From: Anaerolineales bacterium
Lineage (GTDB): Bacteria; Chloroflexota; Anaerolineae; 4572-78; J111
DNA length: 10,374 nucleotides
Assembly (NCBI GenBank): GCA_012032575.1
Contig: JAAUSP010000243.1
Span: forward strand, 1-10,374
Direction: 5' to 3'
Position numbers and translations under genes: made by a program. The number at the start of each line of letters is the position of its first letter. The first letter of the stretch is position 1. Below, piece after piece: positions 1 to 8,453 of the stretch. The notes under the pieces were generated by a model. That model saw nothing but the letters and a program-made list of their open reading frames with translations, had not been told where the DNA came from and searched no databases.

Positions 1-2859
1 CTGTTTGAAGCTATCGAGAGCATGCCCGCCGGTTTTTCGCTGTATGACGCCAACGACCGGCTGGTGCTCTGCAACAGCAAATACCGGGACATGTGGGCAA
101 CCAATGCCGATTTGATTGTTCCCGGCGTTTATTTTGAAGATTTGGTTCGTACCGCGGCTGAACGAGGCCATTACTCTGAAGCCGCCGGCTGGCTTGACGA
201 ATGGGTTCGCCAGCGGGTCGAGCAGCATCGCAACCCGGCAGGACCTACGGAACGGCTGCTGAGCAACGGTACCTGGCTGCAAATCAGTGAATATAAAACC
301 CACGATGGCGGTATTGCGGCCATTTTGATTGACATCACCGAGCGCAAGTGGTCTGAAAAAGTGCGAGCGGCCATGTACCGTATTTCTGAAGCAGCCAATT
401 CGGCCCAGAAACTCGAAGAGCTTTTTCTGGTCATTCACAGTGTCATCGGGGGCATGATCCCTGCCCAGAATTTCTACATTGCCCTGCACGATCCTGCTGC
501 GGAAACGCTGGCTTATCCCTACTTTATGGATGAGTACGATGAAGCTCCGACCGGTCCCGAACCGGTCGGCAGGGGGTTAACGGCCTATGTGCTGCGCACC
601 GAACAACCGCTTCTGGCCTCCCCGGAGGTATTTCAGGAGCTAATTAGCCGGGGTGAAGTGGAGTCCATTGGAGCGCCATCGGTGGATTGGCTGGGGGTTC
701 CGCTGCGAGCCAATGATAAAACCATTGGCGTGATCGTGGTTCAATCCTACAGCGAAAATGTGCGCTTGGGAGAAGAAGAGTTAAACATGCTCATGCTGGC
801 TTCTACCCAGGTGGCGGCGGTGATTGAACGTAAACGGGCCGAAGACGCGCTGCGGGCCTCAGAAGCACGCTACAAAATTCTGTTCGATGCCGCGCCGGTG
901 GGGATTTTTACCAAGAATCGGGCCGGCTATTACACCAGCGCCAATGCCGATCTGCTGCAATACTGGTCGCAAAATCCGGTCGGCTTTCGCGACGCCGACC
1001 TGCTGCCGCCCGATATCGCCGCCGGCATACGTCTGGCTGATATGCAGGTGATGGAAGCGAATGAGGAATTGACCCTGGAAGAAGAGATGGAAACCCCGCA
1101 GGGCCGGCGCACCGTGCTCTCGCGCAAAGCACCGTTACACGACGCCGATGGCAACGTGGTGGGAATTTTGGGCATCAGCCTGGATATTACGCAGCGCAAA
1201 CAAGCCGAAATTGAGCTACATAAAGCCAAAGAGGCGGCAGAGACGGCCAACAAGGCCAAAAGTCAATTTTTAGCCAATATGAGTCACGAACTGCGAACGC
1301 CGCTCAATGCTATCATCGGCTACAGCGAAATGCTGCATGAAGAAACGGTTGACCTGGGCCAGGATCACTTTACTGCCGACCTGGAAAAAATTCACGCCGC
1401 CGGCAAACATTTGCTGGCCCTGATCAACGACATCCTCGACCTTTCCAAAATTGAAGCGGGCCGGATGGACCTTCACCTTGAAACATTTGAAGTGTCCAAT
1501 GTTATTCAGGAAGTGGGGCTGACGGTTAAACCCCTGGTTGAGAAAAATAACAATGTCCTGGAAATTTATTGCCCGCCCAATCTCGGCCCGATGCGCGCCG
1601 ACCTGACCAAAGTGAGGCAGTCGCTCTTTAATCTGTTGAGCAATGCCAGCAAATTTACCCAGGAAGGGGTCATCAGATTAGCGGTCAATCGCGAAACGGC
1701 AAAGAGCAAGGGAGCAGAGGAGCGGGGGAACGGAGGAGATAATTTCTCCCCTGCCCCCCTGCCCCCCCGCTCCCCTGCTCAAGATTGGTTTGTGTTCACC
1801 ATCAGCGATACCGGCATTGGTATGAGTTCCGATCAAATAGACAAGCTTTTTGAAGCGTTTGTACAGGCCGATGCTTCGACCACCCGCAAATATGGCGGCA
1901 CCGGCCTGGGGCTGGCAATTACCCGGCGCTTTTGCCAGATGATGGGCGGCGATATTGCCGTCGAAAGCGTCCCCGGCCAGGGATCAACTTTTACCATCTG
2001 GCTACCGGCTGAGGTGTCGGAATTAAAACCCGAATTGGTCGCCCCGCTGTTTACCAGCGAAGAGTTCAGCCGGGTTTCGGGCGGATCGAAGCCGGTTGAA
2101 GCCACTACAATTTTGGTGATTGACGACGACCCCGCCGTTCACGACCTTATGCGCCGTTTTCTAAGTAAGGAAGGCTTTTGGGTTGAAACAGCCAGCAGCG
2201 GCGAAGCCGGCCTGGCCCTGGCCCGCCGCTTCAAACCGGCTGCCATCACCCTGGATGTGATGATGCCGGGCATGGACGGCTGGGCCGTGCTGACCGCACT
2301 CAAAGCCGATCCGGAACTGGCCGCTATTCCGGTGGTCATGCTGACCATGGTGGACGACAAAAACTTTGGCTATGCCCTGGGGGCGGCGGAGTATTTGACC
2401 AAACCCATTGATCGGGGGCGGTTGTCCGCGATATTGGGCAAATACCGCTGTGAAGCGCCGCACTGTTCGGTGCTGGTGATTGAAGATGATCTGACCACCA
2501 GGGAAATGATGCGGCGTATGCTGGAAAAAGAAGGCTGGACCGTGGCCGAAGCAGAAAATGGGCGAGTGGGTCTGGCCCAGGTAGCGGCCAGCCAGCCCGA
2601 ATTAATTCTGCTGGATCTGATGATGCCGGATATGGATGGCTTTGAATTTTTGACCGAACTCCGGCAAAACGCGGCCTGGCGGACGATTCCGGTGGTGGTC
2701 ATTACCGCTATGGATTTGACCCCAGAGGAGCGGCAGCGTTTAAATGGCTCCGTGACCCAGATTTTACAAAAGGGTGCTTACAGCCGGGATGACCTGCTGG
2801 AAGAAGTAAGACAGTTGGTGCTCAGTTGTTTGCGGACAGAGCTAGCCGATTCTATCTAA
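1..2859 (+). CDS. Hybrid sensor histidine kinase PAS-GAF-PAS-HisKA-HATPase-REC-REC, 5' partial
   Basis: Soluble hybrid histidine kinase that would autophosphorylate on His and pass phosphate to its receivers. The frame is open from base 1 ([11 protein letters not shown]..., a typical PAS beginning), so the gene starts upstream and the ATG at 22 lies inside the PAS domain. Numbering from that Met: PAS ~1-110 (ends in DITERK), GAF ~125-272, second PAS ~280-395 (ends DITQRK), short coiled coil, HisKA with phospho-acceptor His422 in [12 protein letters not shown] box around Asn541, G1 box DTGIGM ~596, G2 box GTGLGL ~626. REC1 is ~697-812 (acidic DDD, phospho-Asp745, Lys794) and REC2 ~817-935 (EDD, Asp865, Lys917 in QKG). 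No membrane segment is visible in the window. A low-complexity insert (residues ~561-587) splits the ATP-binding domain. The transmitter and receivers closely resemble those of the next gene. Input ligand unknown. Confidence 0.93.
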   Translation: MFEAIESMPAGFSLYDANDRLVLCNSKYRDMWATNADLIVPGVYFEDLVRTAAERGHYSEAAGWLDEWVRQRVEQHRNPAGPTERLLSNGTWLQISEYKTHDGGIAAILIDITERKWSEKVRAAMYRISEAANSAQKLEELFLVIHSVIGGMIPAQNFYIALHDPAAETLAYPYFMDEYDEAPTGPEPVGRGLTAYVLRTEQPLLASPEVFQELISRGEVESIGAPSVDWLGVPLRANDKTIGVIVVQSYSENVRLGEEELNMLMLASTQVAAVIERKRAEDALRASEARYKILFDAAPVGIFTKNRAGYYTSANADLLQYWSQNPVGFRDADLLPPDIAAGIRLADMQVMEANEELTLEEEMETPQGRRTVLSRKAPLHDADGNVVGILGISLDITQRKQAEIELHKAKEAAETANKAKSQFLANMSHELRTPLNAIIGYSEMLHEETVDLGQDHFTADLEKIHAAGKHLLALINDILDLSKIEAGRMDLHLETFEVSNVIQEVGLTVKPLVEKNNNVLEIYCPPNLGPMRADLTKVRQSLFNLLSNASKFTQEGVIRLAVNRETAKSKGAEERGNGGDNFSPAPLPPRSPAQDWFVFTISDTGIGMSSDQIDKLFEAFVQADASTTRKYGGTGLGLAITRRFCQMMGGDIAVESVPGQGSTFTIWLPAEVSELKPELVAPLFTSEEFSRVSGGSKPVEATTILVIDDDPAVHDLMRRFLSKEGFWVETASSGEAGLALARRFKPAAITLDVMMPGMDGWAVLTALKADPELAAIPVVMLTMVDDKNFGYALGAAEYLTKPIDRGRLSAILGKYRCEAPHCSVLVIEDDLTTREMMRRMLEKEGWTVAEAENGRVGLAQVAASQPELILLDLMMPDMDGFEFLTELRQNAAWRTIPVVVITAMDLTPEERQRLNGSVTQILQKGAYSRDDLLEEVRQLVLSCLRTELADSI
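1704..1780 (+). repeat. Imperfect G-rich/C-rich inverted repeat inside the kinase gene
   Basis: The left arm is purine-rich (starts gagcaaggga at 1704) and the right arm pyrimidine-rich (ends ctcccctgctc at 1780). The arms pair imperfectly over about 38 bases around a centre near 1742, with roughly three quarters of positions complementary. The element is in frame and encodes a low-complexity peptide rich in Gly, Glu, Pro and Ser between the N and G1 boxes. It looks like a dispersed short repeat that landed in a permissive loop. Confidence 0.7.
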
Positions 2860-2872
2860 TATCGCTCTAAAA

Positions 2873-2898
2873 GAGCCGGATATAGCGGCTTGTTTTTT
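2873..2898 (+). terminator. Rho-independent terminator after the first hybrid kinase
   Basis: A 6-bp stem gagccg/cggctt (one G-U pair) with a 7-base loop is followed, after one base, by a run of six T. It lies 14 bases after the TAA of the upstream kinase and about 80 bases before the next start codon. The second kinase therefore probably has its own promoter in 2899-2977. Confidence 0.7.
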
Positions 2899-2977
2899 GC
2901 CATTTCACGTCCAATTGATATTGTCTGGTGTTAGTTTTTTAGAGCCAAAATAGTTTGGGCCTAAGGTAGATTAAAAT

Positions 2978-5356
2978 ATGAAACAAGTATTTAACCCCGC
3001 TGTCTCATTAATGAACCGGCTCAAATACCCCCAGAAATTCCTGCTCATCAGCCTGCTTTTTATTTTGCCCCTGGCCCTGGTGATGGTTCAATTTATTCTC
3101 CAGATTAATTCCCGGATTGATTTTGCCCAGAAAGAAATTTACGGCAATATTTATCTGCGTTCGATGCGCCAGTTGTTGGCGCATACCTTGCAGCGCCGGC
3201 TGCTGGTCTACGAGTACCTGAACGGTAATACTGCCCTTGAGTCCGACCTGCAAAAGAACCAGGCCCGGATTGACGCGGATTTTGATAGCCTGGAAGCCGT
3301 CAACCAGCAGTTGGGCCAGACCTTGCAAACAACCACCAAGTTTCGAGTGCTTGAGGCCAGTTGGCAGAATTTGCGCGATAATGGGCTGAAACTGGATAAA
3401 CAGGTCAGTGATGACCTCCATGCCAAATTTATTGCCGATATCCGGGCCTTGATTTCCCTGGTGGGCGACACCTCCAATCTGATCCTTGACCCTGATCTTG
3501 ACAGTTATTATTTAATGGACGCCATTTTGCTCAAGCTGCCCGAAAACCAGGATTTATTGGCTCAGACGGGGTTGTTGGGCCAGCAGGCTGTTCGACAAAA
3601 AAAACTCACGCCTGCGGAAAGGGCCGAGCTGATCGTTTTTGGCGGGCTGGTTGAGTCTAATGTTAATGCCGCGCGTAAGGGGTTGGAGGTAGCTTTCCAG
3701 AATAACCCGGCTCAAAATCTGGAGCCGGCCCTGGTGGCCCCTTTGCAAGAGTTTGCGGCGATTAATGAGGTATTTTTAGAAACACTCAACCGGGATATTA
3801 TTAACGCAGACCCGTTGGAGATTACCCCAGAGGCTTTCACCACCCTCAACGCTACCGCCCTGGAGTCCAGTTTTCAGTTATGGGATCGCACCGTGACTGA
3901 ATTGGATGGCCTGTTGCAGGTTCGGATTGATGGTTTTAACCGTAGCAAATATTTGGTCAGCGGCGTCACCACCCTGGTCCTGGTTATGGTGGCGTATCTG
4001 TGGGTTGGTTTTTACCTGGCCGTTATGCGTACCGTCTCCAATCTCGACGAGGTATCAAAGCGCATGGTTAACGGCGAAATGACCAGCATGGTCACGCTGG
4101 AAAACCGGGACGAATTGGGCCAGGTAGCCGCCTCTTTCAACCAGATAGCCAGCGCCCTGGTATTGGCCAGCACCCAGCGCCAGTCTGTGTTGGATAACGC
4201 TGCCGACGGTATCATCACTACTGACGAGAAGTTCATCATCGAATCTTTCAATCCGGCGGCCGAACGAATTTTTGGCTATCAAGCGGCTGAGGTCATCGGC
4301 CAACCTATGACGATGCTTGTCCCCGAAGCGTCTCAACCGAGGCAGGGCGGCCAATTATTTGATTTAAATTACTGGTTGGCCTCACCAGGCGCAGGTCACG
4401 CGCGGGAGGGAGTAGGACAGCGCAAAAACGGCAATTATTTCCCCCTGGAATTATCCATGAGCCAGATGCGGCTGGGCGAGCAGCAGCACTTTATCAGTAT
4501 TCTGCGCGACAGCACCGAGCGCAAACGGGCCGCCGAAGAACTGGCCCTGGCCCGCGATCAGGCGCTGGAAGCCAACCGGGCCAAATCTGTCTTTTTAGCC
4601 AACATGAGCCACGAACTGCGCACGCCGCTCAATGCCATCATCGGCTACAGTGAAATGCTGCAGGAGGAGATGGAAGACCTGGGCCGGGCTGAGTTTGCCC
4701 CCGATTTGCAAAAAATCAACTCGGCCGGTAAACACCTGTTAGCCCTCATCAGCGATATTCTGGACCTCTCCAAAATCGAGGCTGGCCGCATGGACCTCTT
4801 CCTGGAGAGTTTTGAGGTCGCCCCGGTCATCAAAGATGTCGTAACCACCATTCAACCACTCATCCAGAAAAATCACAACACCCTCGAAGTTAACTGCGCC
4901 GAAGATGTCGGGGTGATGCACGCCGATTTGACCAAAGTGCGCCAAATCATTTTTAACCTGCTCAGCAATGCCAGCAAGTTCACCGAGCGCGGAACCATCA
5001 CCCTGATGGTTGAAAGACGCACCGCCAAAAGTGGCGCGATAATAATGGAAGATCAGATTCATCCTTCCGCCTTTATCCCTCATCCTTCGCAGGAGTGGCT
5101 GATTATTGGCGTCAGTGACACCGGTATCGGCATGACCTCGGAACAAGTGGAGAACCTGTTTCACGAATTCACTCAGGCCGATGCCTCGACCACCCGCAAA
5201 TATGGCGGCACGGGTTTAGGGCTGACCATCAGCCGCCGTTTCTGCCACATGATGGGCGGCGAGATTGAGGTGGACAGCGAGCCGGCGAGGGTTCGACCTT
5301 TACGGTGTGGCTGCCGGCCCAGGTGGTTGAACCCAAATCTGACGAACCCAGGGTGA
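2978..5356 (+). CDS. Membrane hybrid sensor histidine kinase TM-sensor-TM-HAMP-PAS-HisKA-HATPase (kinase part; frameshifted before REC domains)
   Basis: Start: ATG 2978, with an in-frame TAA at 2972-2974 just upstream; only a weak AAGGT-like ribosome site precedes it. Domains: TM1 ~20-44; a helical extracytoplasmic region ~45-322 containing the [11 protein letters not shown] motif, which I recall from other chemoreceptor and kinase sensor regions; TM2 ~325-347; HAMP ~348-400; PAS ~400-515; HisKA with His545 in [12 protein letters not shown] box [10 protein letters not shown]1 DTGIGM; G2 GTGLGL. The last 23 or so residues are out-of-frame: after VDSEP the sequence should continue as a [16 protein letters not shown] strand. 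Restoring one G near 5284-5286 reconnects this frame to the tandem receivers downstream. The full gene would run 2978-6149. A repeat-like insert lies at residues ~685-706. The signal sensed is unknown. Confidence 0.88.
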   Translation: MKQVFNPAVSLMNRLKYPQKFLLISLLFILPLALVMVQFILQINSRIDFAQKEIYGNIYLRSMRQLLAHTLQRRLLVYEYLNGNTALESDLQKNQARIDADFDSLEAVNQQLGQTLQTTTKFRVLEASWQNLRDNGLKLDKQVSDDLHAKFIADIRALISLVGDTSNLILDPDLDSYYLMDAILLKLPENQDLLAQTGLLGQQAVRQKKLTPAERAELIVFGGLVESNVNAARKGLEVAFQNNPAQNLEPALVAPLQEFAAINEVFLETLNRDIINADPLEITPEAFTTLNATALESSFQLWDRTVTELDGLLQVRIDGFNRSKYLVSGVTTLVLVMVAYLWVGFYLAVMRTVSNLDEVSKRMVNGEMTSMVTLENRDELGQVAASFNQIASALVLASTQRQSVLDNAADGIITTDEKFIIESFNPAAERIFGYQAAEVIGQPMTMLVPEASQPRQGGQLFDLNYWLASPGAGHAREGVGQRKNGNYFPLELSMSQMRLGEQQHFISILRDSTERKRAAEELALARDQALEANRAKSVFLANMSHELRTPLNAIIGYSEMLQEEMEDLGRAEFAPDLQKINSAGKHLLALISDILDLSKIEAGRMDLFLESFEVAPVIKDVVTTIQPLIQKNHNTLEVNCAEDVGVMHADLTKVRQIIFNLLSNASKFTERGTITLMVERRTAKSGAIIMEDQIHPSAFIPHPSQEWLIIGVSDTGIGMTSEQVENLFHEFTQADASTTRKYGGTGLGLTISRRFCHMMGGEIEVDSEPARVRPLRCGCRPRWLNPNLTNPG
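5057..5089 (+). repeat. Short TCATCCTTC direct repeats in the ATP-binding domain insert
   Basis: TCATCCTTC occurs at 5059-5067 and again at 5080-5088, with a related TTTATCCC unit between. The stretch encodes part of a low-complexity peptide ([11 protein letters not shown]) between the N box and G1 box of the second kinase, at the same domain position as the inverted repeat in the first kinase. Confidence 0.55.
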
Positions 5357-6153
5357 GCGAGATTGAATTTATCGAGGGCAGCGGGCTGGTAGACGGGTCG
5401 GACCTGGTACTGGTGATTGACGACGACCCGGTGGTGCGTGACTTGATGCAGCGATTTCTGGTGAAAGAGGGCTTCCAGGTGCAATTAGCCGCCAGTGGTG
5501 AGATTGGATTAAATATGGCTAAAGACCTGCGTCCCGCCGCTATTACCCTGGATGTGATGATGCCCGGCATGGATGGCTGGGCCGTGCTGACCGCCCTCAA
5601 AGCCGATCCCGACCTGGCCGATATTCCGGTGGTGATGCTGACCATGGTGGATGAGAAAAACCTGGGTTATGCCCTGGGCGCTTCGGATTACCTGACCAAA
5701 CCCATCGAGCGCAACCGCCTGATTACCGTGCTCAATAAATATCGCTGCCACCACCCGGATTGTCCGGTCCTGCTGGTCGAGGACGACGTCTTAACCCGCG
5801 AGATGATGCGCCGGATTTTGGAAAAAGAAGGCTGGCAGGTGGTCGAGGCCGACAACGGCCGGGTGGCCCTGGAAAAAGTGGCCGAGTGCCGTCCGGAGGT
5901 GATTTTGCTTGATTTAATGATGCCGGAGATGGATGGATTTCAATTTCTGGTCCAGCTTCGACAGGATTTCCATACCCTCAATATTCCGGTGGTGGTGGTG
6001 ACAGCCATGAATTTGTCGGACCTGGAGCGCCAGCAACTCAACGGCTCGGTCACGCAAATTCTGCAAAAGGGGCTTACAGCCGGGAAGAGCTGCTGCGGCA
6101 GGTCCGTGATCTGGTGGCCGCCTCGCTCCAGCCGGCTACGGGTGGTTAACTGA
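5305..6153 (+). CDS. Tandem receiver (REC-REC) C-terminal part of the second hybrid kinase, separated by frameshift
   Basis: This is the in-phase continuation of the kinase at 2978. Its first residues (VWLPAQ) are the last strand of the ATP-binding domain, so the GTG at 5305 is not a natural start. From that codon: REC1 has acidic DDD near residue 36, phospho-Asp83 in [10 protein letters not shown] and Lys132 in LTKP. REC2 has EDD, phospho-Asp203 in [10 protein letters not shown] and Lys255 in QKG. The linker has Cys-His-His-Pro-Asp-Cys. A second apparent deletion in the G run 6070-6072 shifts the end: restoring one G gives GAYSREELL and a stop at 6147-6149, matching the first kinase, while the frame as written ends at 6153 with an unrelated tail. 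If the break is real, a GTG at 5353 overlapping the kinase TGA could start a separate receiver protein, but I think this is less likely. Confidence 0.85.
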   Translation: MWLPAQVVEPKSDEPRVSEIEFIEGSGLVDGSDLVLVIDDDPVVRDLMQRFLVKEGFQVQLAASGEIGLNMAKDLRPAAITLDVMMPGMDGWAVLTALKADPDLADIPVVMLTMVDEKNLGYALGASDYLTKPIERNRLITVLNKYRCHHPDCPVLLVEDDVLTREMMRRILEKEGWQVVEADNGRVALEKVAECRPEVILLDLMMPEMDGFQFLVQLRQDFHTLNIPVVVVTAMNLSDLERQQLNGSVTQILQKGLTAGKSCCGRSVIWWPPRSSRLRVVN

Positions 6154-6160
6154 GGATTGG

Positions 6161-6243
6161 GTCATTTCGAGCGACAGCGAGAAATCCCCTACCCTGACCG
6201 AGAATCTACGTTGAAGTGGATTTCTCCCGTTGGTCGAAATGAC
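6161..6243. repeat. 83-bp imperfect palindromic intergenic repeat
   Basis: The left arm 6161-6187 (gtcatttcga...gagaaatcc) and right arm 6218-6243 (ggatttctcc...tcgaaatgac) are reverse complements at about 23 of 27 positions, around a ~30-base centre. The element fills most of the gap between the second and third kinases and ends 27 bases before the next start codon. As RNA it would form a long hairpin. It has the form of a dispersed palindromic (REP/MITE-like) element; a related single arm occurs at 9704-9732. Confidence 0.75.
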
Positions 6244-6259
6244 ATGGGGCAACTGCTTT

Positions 6260-6264
6260 GAGGT
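6260..6264 (+). promoter_or_regulatory. Ribosome binding site deciding the GTG start of the third kinase
   Basis: GAGGT lies six bases before the GTG at 6271. An in-frame TGA at 6259-6261 rules out a start further upstream, so GTG 6271 is the first usable start. Confidence 0.65.
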
Positions 6265-6270
6265 AACACC

Positions 6271-7989
6271 GTGACCCAAACCCAAGATCAGACATTGCGT
6301 CAGCAAAATGAATATCTGGAAGCCCTGCACGAAACGACGCTGGCCTTGATGAATCGGCTGGATTTGGCCGATTTGCTGCAAACGCTTGTTTCCAGGGCGG
6401 CCCAACTGCTGGGAACCGAACACGGTTATGTGAGCCTGGTGGAACCGCAACGCAGCGGGGTTGAAATCAAGGTCGGGATTGGCCTGTTCCGGCGCTATCT
6501 GGGCCATACCTCTGTGTCCGGCGAGGGCTTAACCGGCCAGGTTTGGCAAAGCGGGCAGTTGGTGGTGGTGACTAATTATGATCTTTGGGCCGAACGGTCG
6601 CCCAATTTTGATTACGGGGTGATGGGAGCGGTGGTTGGTCTGCCGCTTAAATCGGAGGGGGAAGTGGTGGGGGTGTTGGGTGTGGCTTACACACCTGACT
6701 CGCCGCAGCAGTTTGGCCCGCGCGAGCTGGAACTGCTGGCTCGTTTTGCGCAACTGGCCTCAATTGCGCTCGATAACGCTCGGTTGTATACTGCAATGCA
6801 GCGCGAGTTAAGCCAGCGCCAGCAAGCGGTTGAAGCCCTCCAGGAAAGCGAACAGCGCTATCGCCGGCTGATTGAACTTTCCCCGGAGATGATTGCTGTT
6901 CACAGTGAAGGGCGCTTTGTTTATATCAACCCCGCCGGCCTCAACCTGCTGGGGGCAAAATCGCTGGAAGAGCTGGTGGGCCGGTCTATTTTAGATATTG
7001 TCCACCCGGATTACCGTGAACTGGTTTCGCTCCGGGTGCGGAAAATGCAGCAAGAGGGGGCGCAGGTCAACCTGCTTGAAGAAAAGTATCTGCGGCTCGA
7101 CGGGCAGACCCTTGATGTTGAGGTAACGGCCACGCCGATTACCTACGCCGGCAAACCCGCCGTGCAGACGGTGGTCAGAGATGTAAGCCAGCGCAAACGG
7201 GCGGAGAGCGAGCTGCAACAGGCCAAAGATGCGGCTGAGGCGGCCAACCGGGCCAAAAGTCAATTTTTGGCCAATATGAGCCACGAACTCAGAACCCCGC
7301 TCAATGCGATTATCGGCTACAGTAGTCTCCTGCGCGAAGAAGCCGAGGAGGCCGGGCCAGCGGAATTTATCCCTGATCTCAACAAAATAAACTCCGCTGC
7401 GTCTCATCTGCTGCACATTATTAATAATATCCTCGATTTATCCAAAATCGAAGCCAATCAACTGGAACTCCACCCGGAGAGCTTTGATCTGGCAACGTTT
7501 GTTAACAATGTAGCTGCCACCTTTAAGTCGTCCGTTGATCTGCGCGGCAACATCCTGGAATTGCGCTGCGGTGAGCCGTTGGGTACACTCTATACCGACC
7601 CGGTCAGACTGCGCCAGGTGCTGCTCTATTTGCTCGGCAATGCCGCCAAATTTACGGAAAACGGGGTGATTACCCTGGCAGTGGAACGACAGGGAGACGC
7701 GGGATCAGTCCATCATCCTGTCACCTTGTCAACGGGGCGGCAGGTCATTTTCCGCGTCAGCGATACGGGGATCGGCATCACGCCCACCCAGATGCAGCAT
7801 ATCTTTCTGGCCTTTACCCAGGCCGATGTTTCAATGACCCGCAAATATGGCGGGGTGGGGCTGGGGCTGGTTATCAGCCAGCGGCTTTGCCAGATGATGG
7901 GCGGCGACATTTCGGTTCAAAGCGAACCGGGCCAGGGTTCAACCTTTACCATTCATCTGCCGGCCTCTGCCGGGCCGGGCCAGGGATGA
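6271..7989 (+). CDS. Sensor histidine kinase GAF-PAS-HisKA-HATPase, no receiver
   Basis: Cytoplasmic histidine kinase of 572 residues starting at GTG 6271 (GAGGT six bases upstream). N-terminal helix, GAF ~20-172, PAS ~185-310 ending in DVSQRKRAE, a coiled coil ~305-330, HisKA with His338 in [12 protein letters not shown] box LLGNAAKFT, G1 DTGIGI, G2 GVGLGLVI, and a final strand GSTFTIHLPA. All catalytic boxes look intact. No transmembrane segment is seen. Unlike the two upstream kinases it stops directly after the ATP-binding domain; a free receiver begins 28 bases later and is the obvious phosphotransfer partner. A low-complexity insert at residues ~474-490 sits at the same site as in the two paralogues. 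The GAF and PAS ligands cannot be told from sequence. Confidence 0.93.
   Translation: MTQTQDQTLRQQNEYLEALHETTLALMNRLDLADLLQTLVSRAAQLLGTEHGYVSLVEPQRSGVEIKVGIGLFRRYLGHTSVSGEGLTGQVWQSGQLVVVTNYDLWAERSPNFDYGVMGAVVGLPLKSEGEVVGVLGVAYTPDSPQQFGPRELELLARFAQLASIALDNARLYTAMQRELSQRQQAVEALQESEQRYRRLIELSPEMIAVHSEGRFVYINPAGLNLLGAKSLEELVGRSILDIVHPDYRELVSLRVRKMQQEGAQVNLLEEKYLRLDGQTLDVEVTATPITYAGKPAVQTVVRDVSQRKRAESELQQAKDAAEAANRAKSQFLANMSHELRTPLNAIIGYSSLLREEAEEAGPAEFIPDLNKINSAASHLLHIINNILDLSKIEANQLELHPESFDLATFVNNVAATFKSSVDLRGNILELRCGEPLGTLYTDPVRLRQVLLYLLGNAAKFTENGVITLAVERQGDAGSVHHPVTLSTGRQVIFRVSDTGIGITPTQMQHIFLAFTQADVSMTRKYGGVGLGLVISQRLCQMMGGDISVQSEPGQGSTFTIHLPASAGPGQG
7690..7740 (+). repeat. Repeat-like insert in the ATP-binding domain of the third kinase
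   Basis: A stretch with cagggagac and cctgtcaccttgtc units encodes a variable peptide (QGDAGSVHHPVTLSTGR) between the N and G1 boxes. gacagg (starting at 7689) and a downstream cctgtc form a short 6-base inverted repeat. The case is weaker than in the two upstream kinases, but the domain position is identical. Confidence 0.4.
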
Positions 7990-8017
7990 ACCAAAAATCG
8001 GTCAATGGATACAACCG

Positions 8018-8403
8018 ATGGTAAAAATATTGCTTGTTGAAGATAATGAAACAAACCGGGATATGCTCTCCCGGCGGCTGGCCCGCAAAGGTTACGACGT
8101 ATTATTGCCGTGGATGGGGCTGAAGGAATCAGCGCTGCCCAAAAGCAAGCGCCTGATTTGATTCTGATGGATATGAGCCTGCCCATTTTGGATGGCTGGG
8201 AAGCGACCCGCCAGCTCAAAAGCAGGAGTGATACCTGCCATATTCCGATTATTGCTCTCACGGCCCACGCCATGTCCGGCGACCGGGAAAAGGCCATTGA
8301 GGTTGGCTGTGATGAGTACGAGACAAAACCGGTCGAGTTTCAACGCCTTTTGGTAAAAATAGAAGCACTTTTGAATGGAAGACCGGCTGAACTGCCGGAA
8401 TGA
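8018..8403 (+). CDS. Stand-alone response regulator receiver (CheY/DivK-like), apparent frameshift
   Basis: Single REC domain. ATG 8018 opens MVKILLVEDNETNRDML, a standard receiver start, in one frame until GYDV. The rest (IIAVDGAEG..., phospho-Asp in LMDMSLP, Lys in ETKPV) is in the next frame. One base appears missing at about 8099-8101 (gacgt-att, probably gacgttatt). Read as written, the first frame ends at TGA 8159-8161 after 47 codons. Restored, the protein is about 128 residues with acidic pair ED, phospho-Asp52 and Lys104, a normal length for a free receiver. It lies 28 bases after the third kinase and 50 before the receiver-phosphatase, whose REC has the similar NRDMLSRRL helix. It probably shuttles phosphate from the receiver-less kinase. 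Confidence 0.82.
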
Positions 8404-8453
8404 AAATTTGCCAGATGTAGTTTGTTGTTGATAAACAGAGAAAGCTTTGATCC

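Noticed and set aside
2915..2943. Possible promoter TTGATA-17-TTTAGA upstream of the second kinase
   Set aside because: The -10 match is poor (3 of 6) in an AT-rich stretch. A promoter is expected here after the terminator, but I cannot place it.
5353..5356. GTGA overlap of kinase stop (TGA 5354-5356) with a GTG start for the receiver part, as if two coupled genes
   Set aside because: The sequence on both sides is a broken version of a strand conserved in both paralogues, and no ribosome site precedes the GTG, so a frameshift explains it better.
8005..8040. ATG at 8005 as a start for the free receiver
   Set aside because: It is out of frame with the receiver and reaches a stop after 11 codons.
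8404..8453. Regulatory element between the free receiver and the phosphatase gene
   Set aside because: This 50-base AT-rich spacer shows no clear stem-loop, promoter or strong ribosome site, only a weak GAGAAAG before the GTG.
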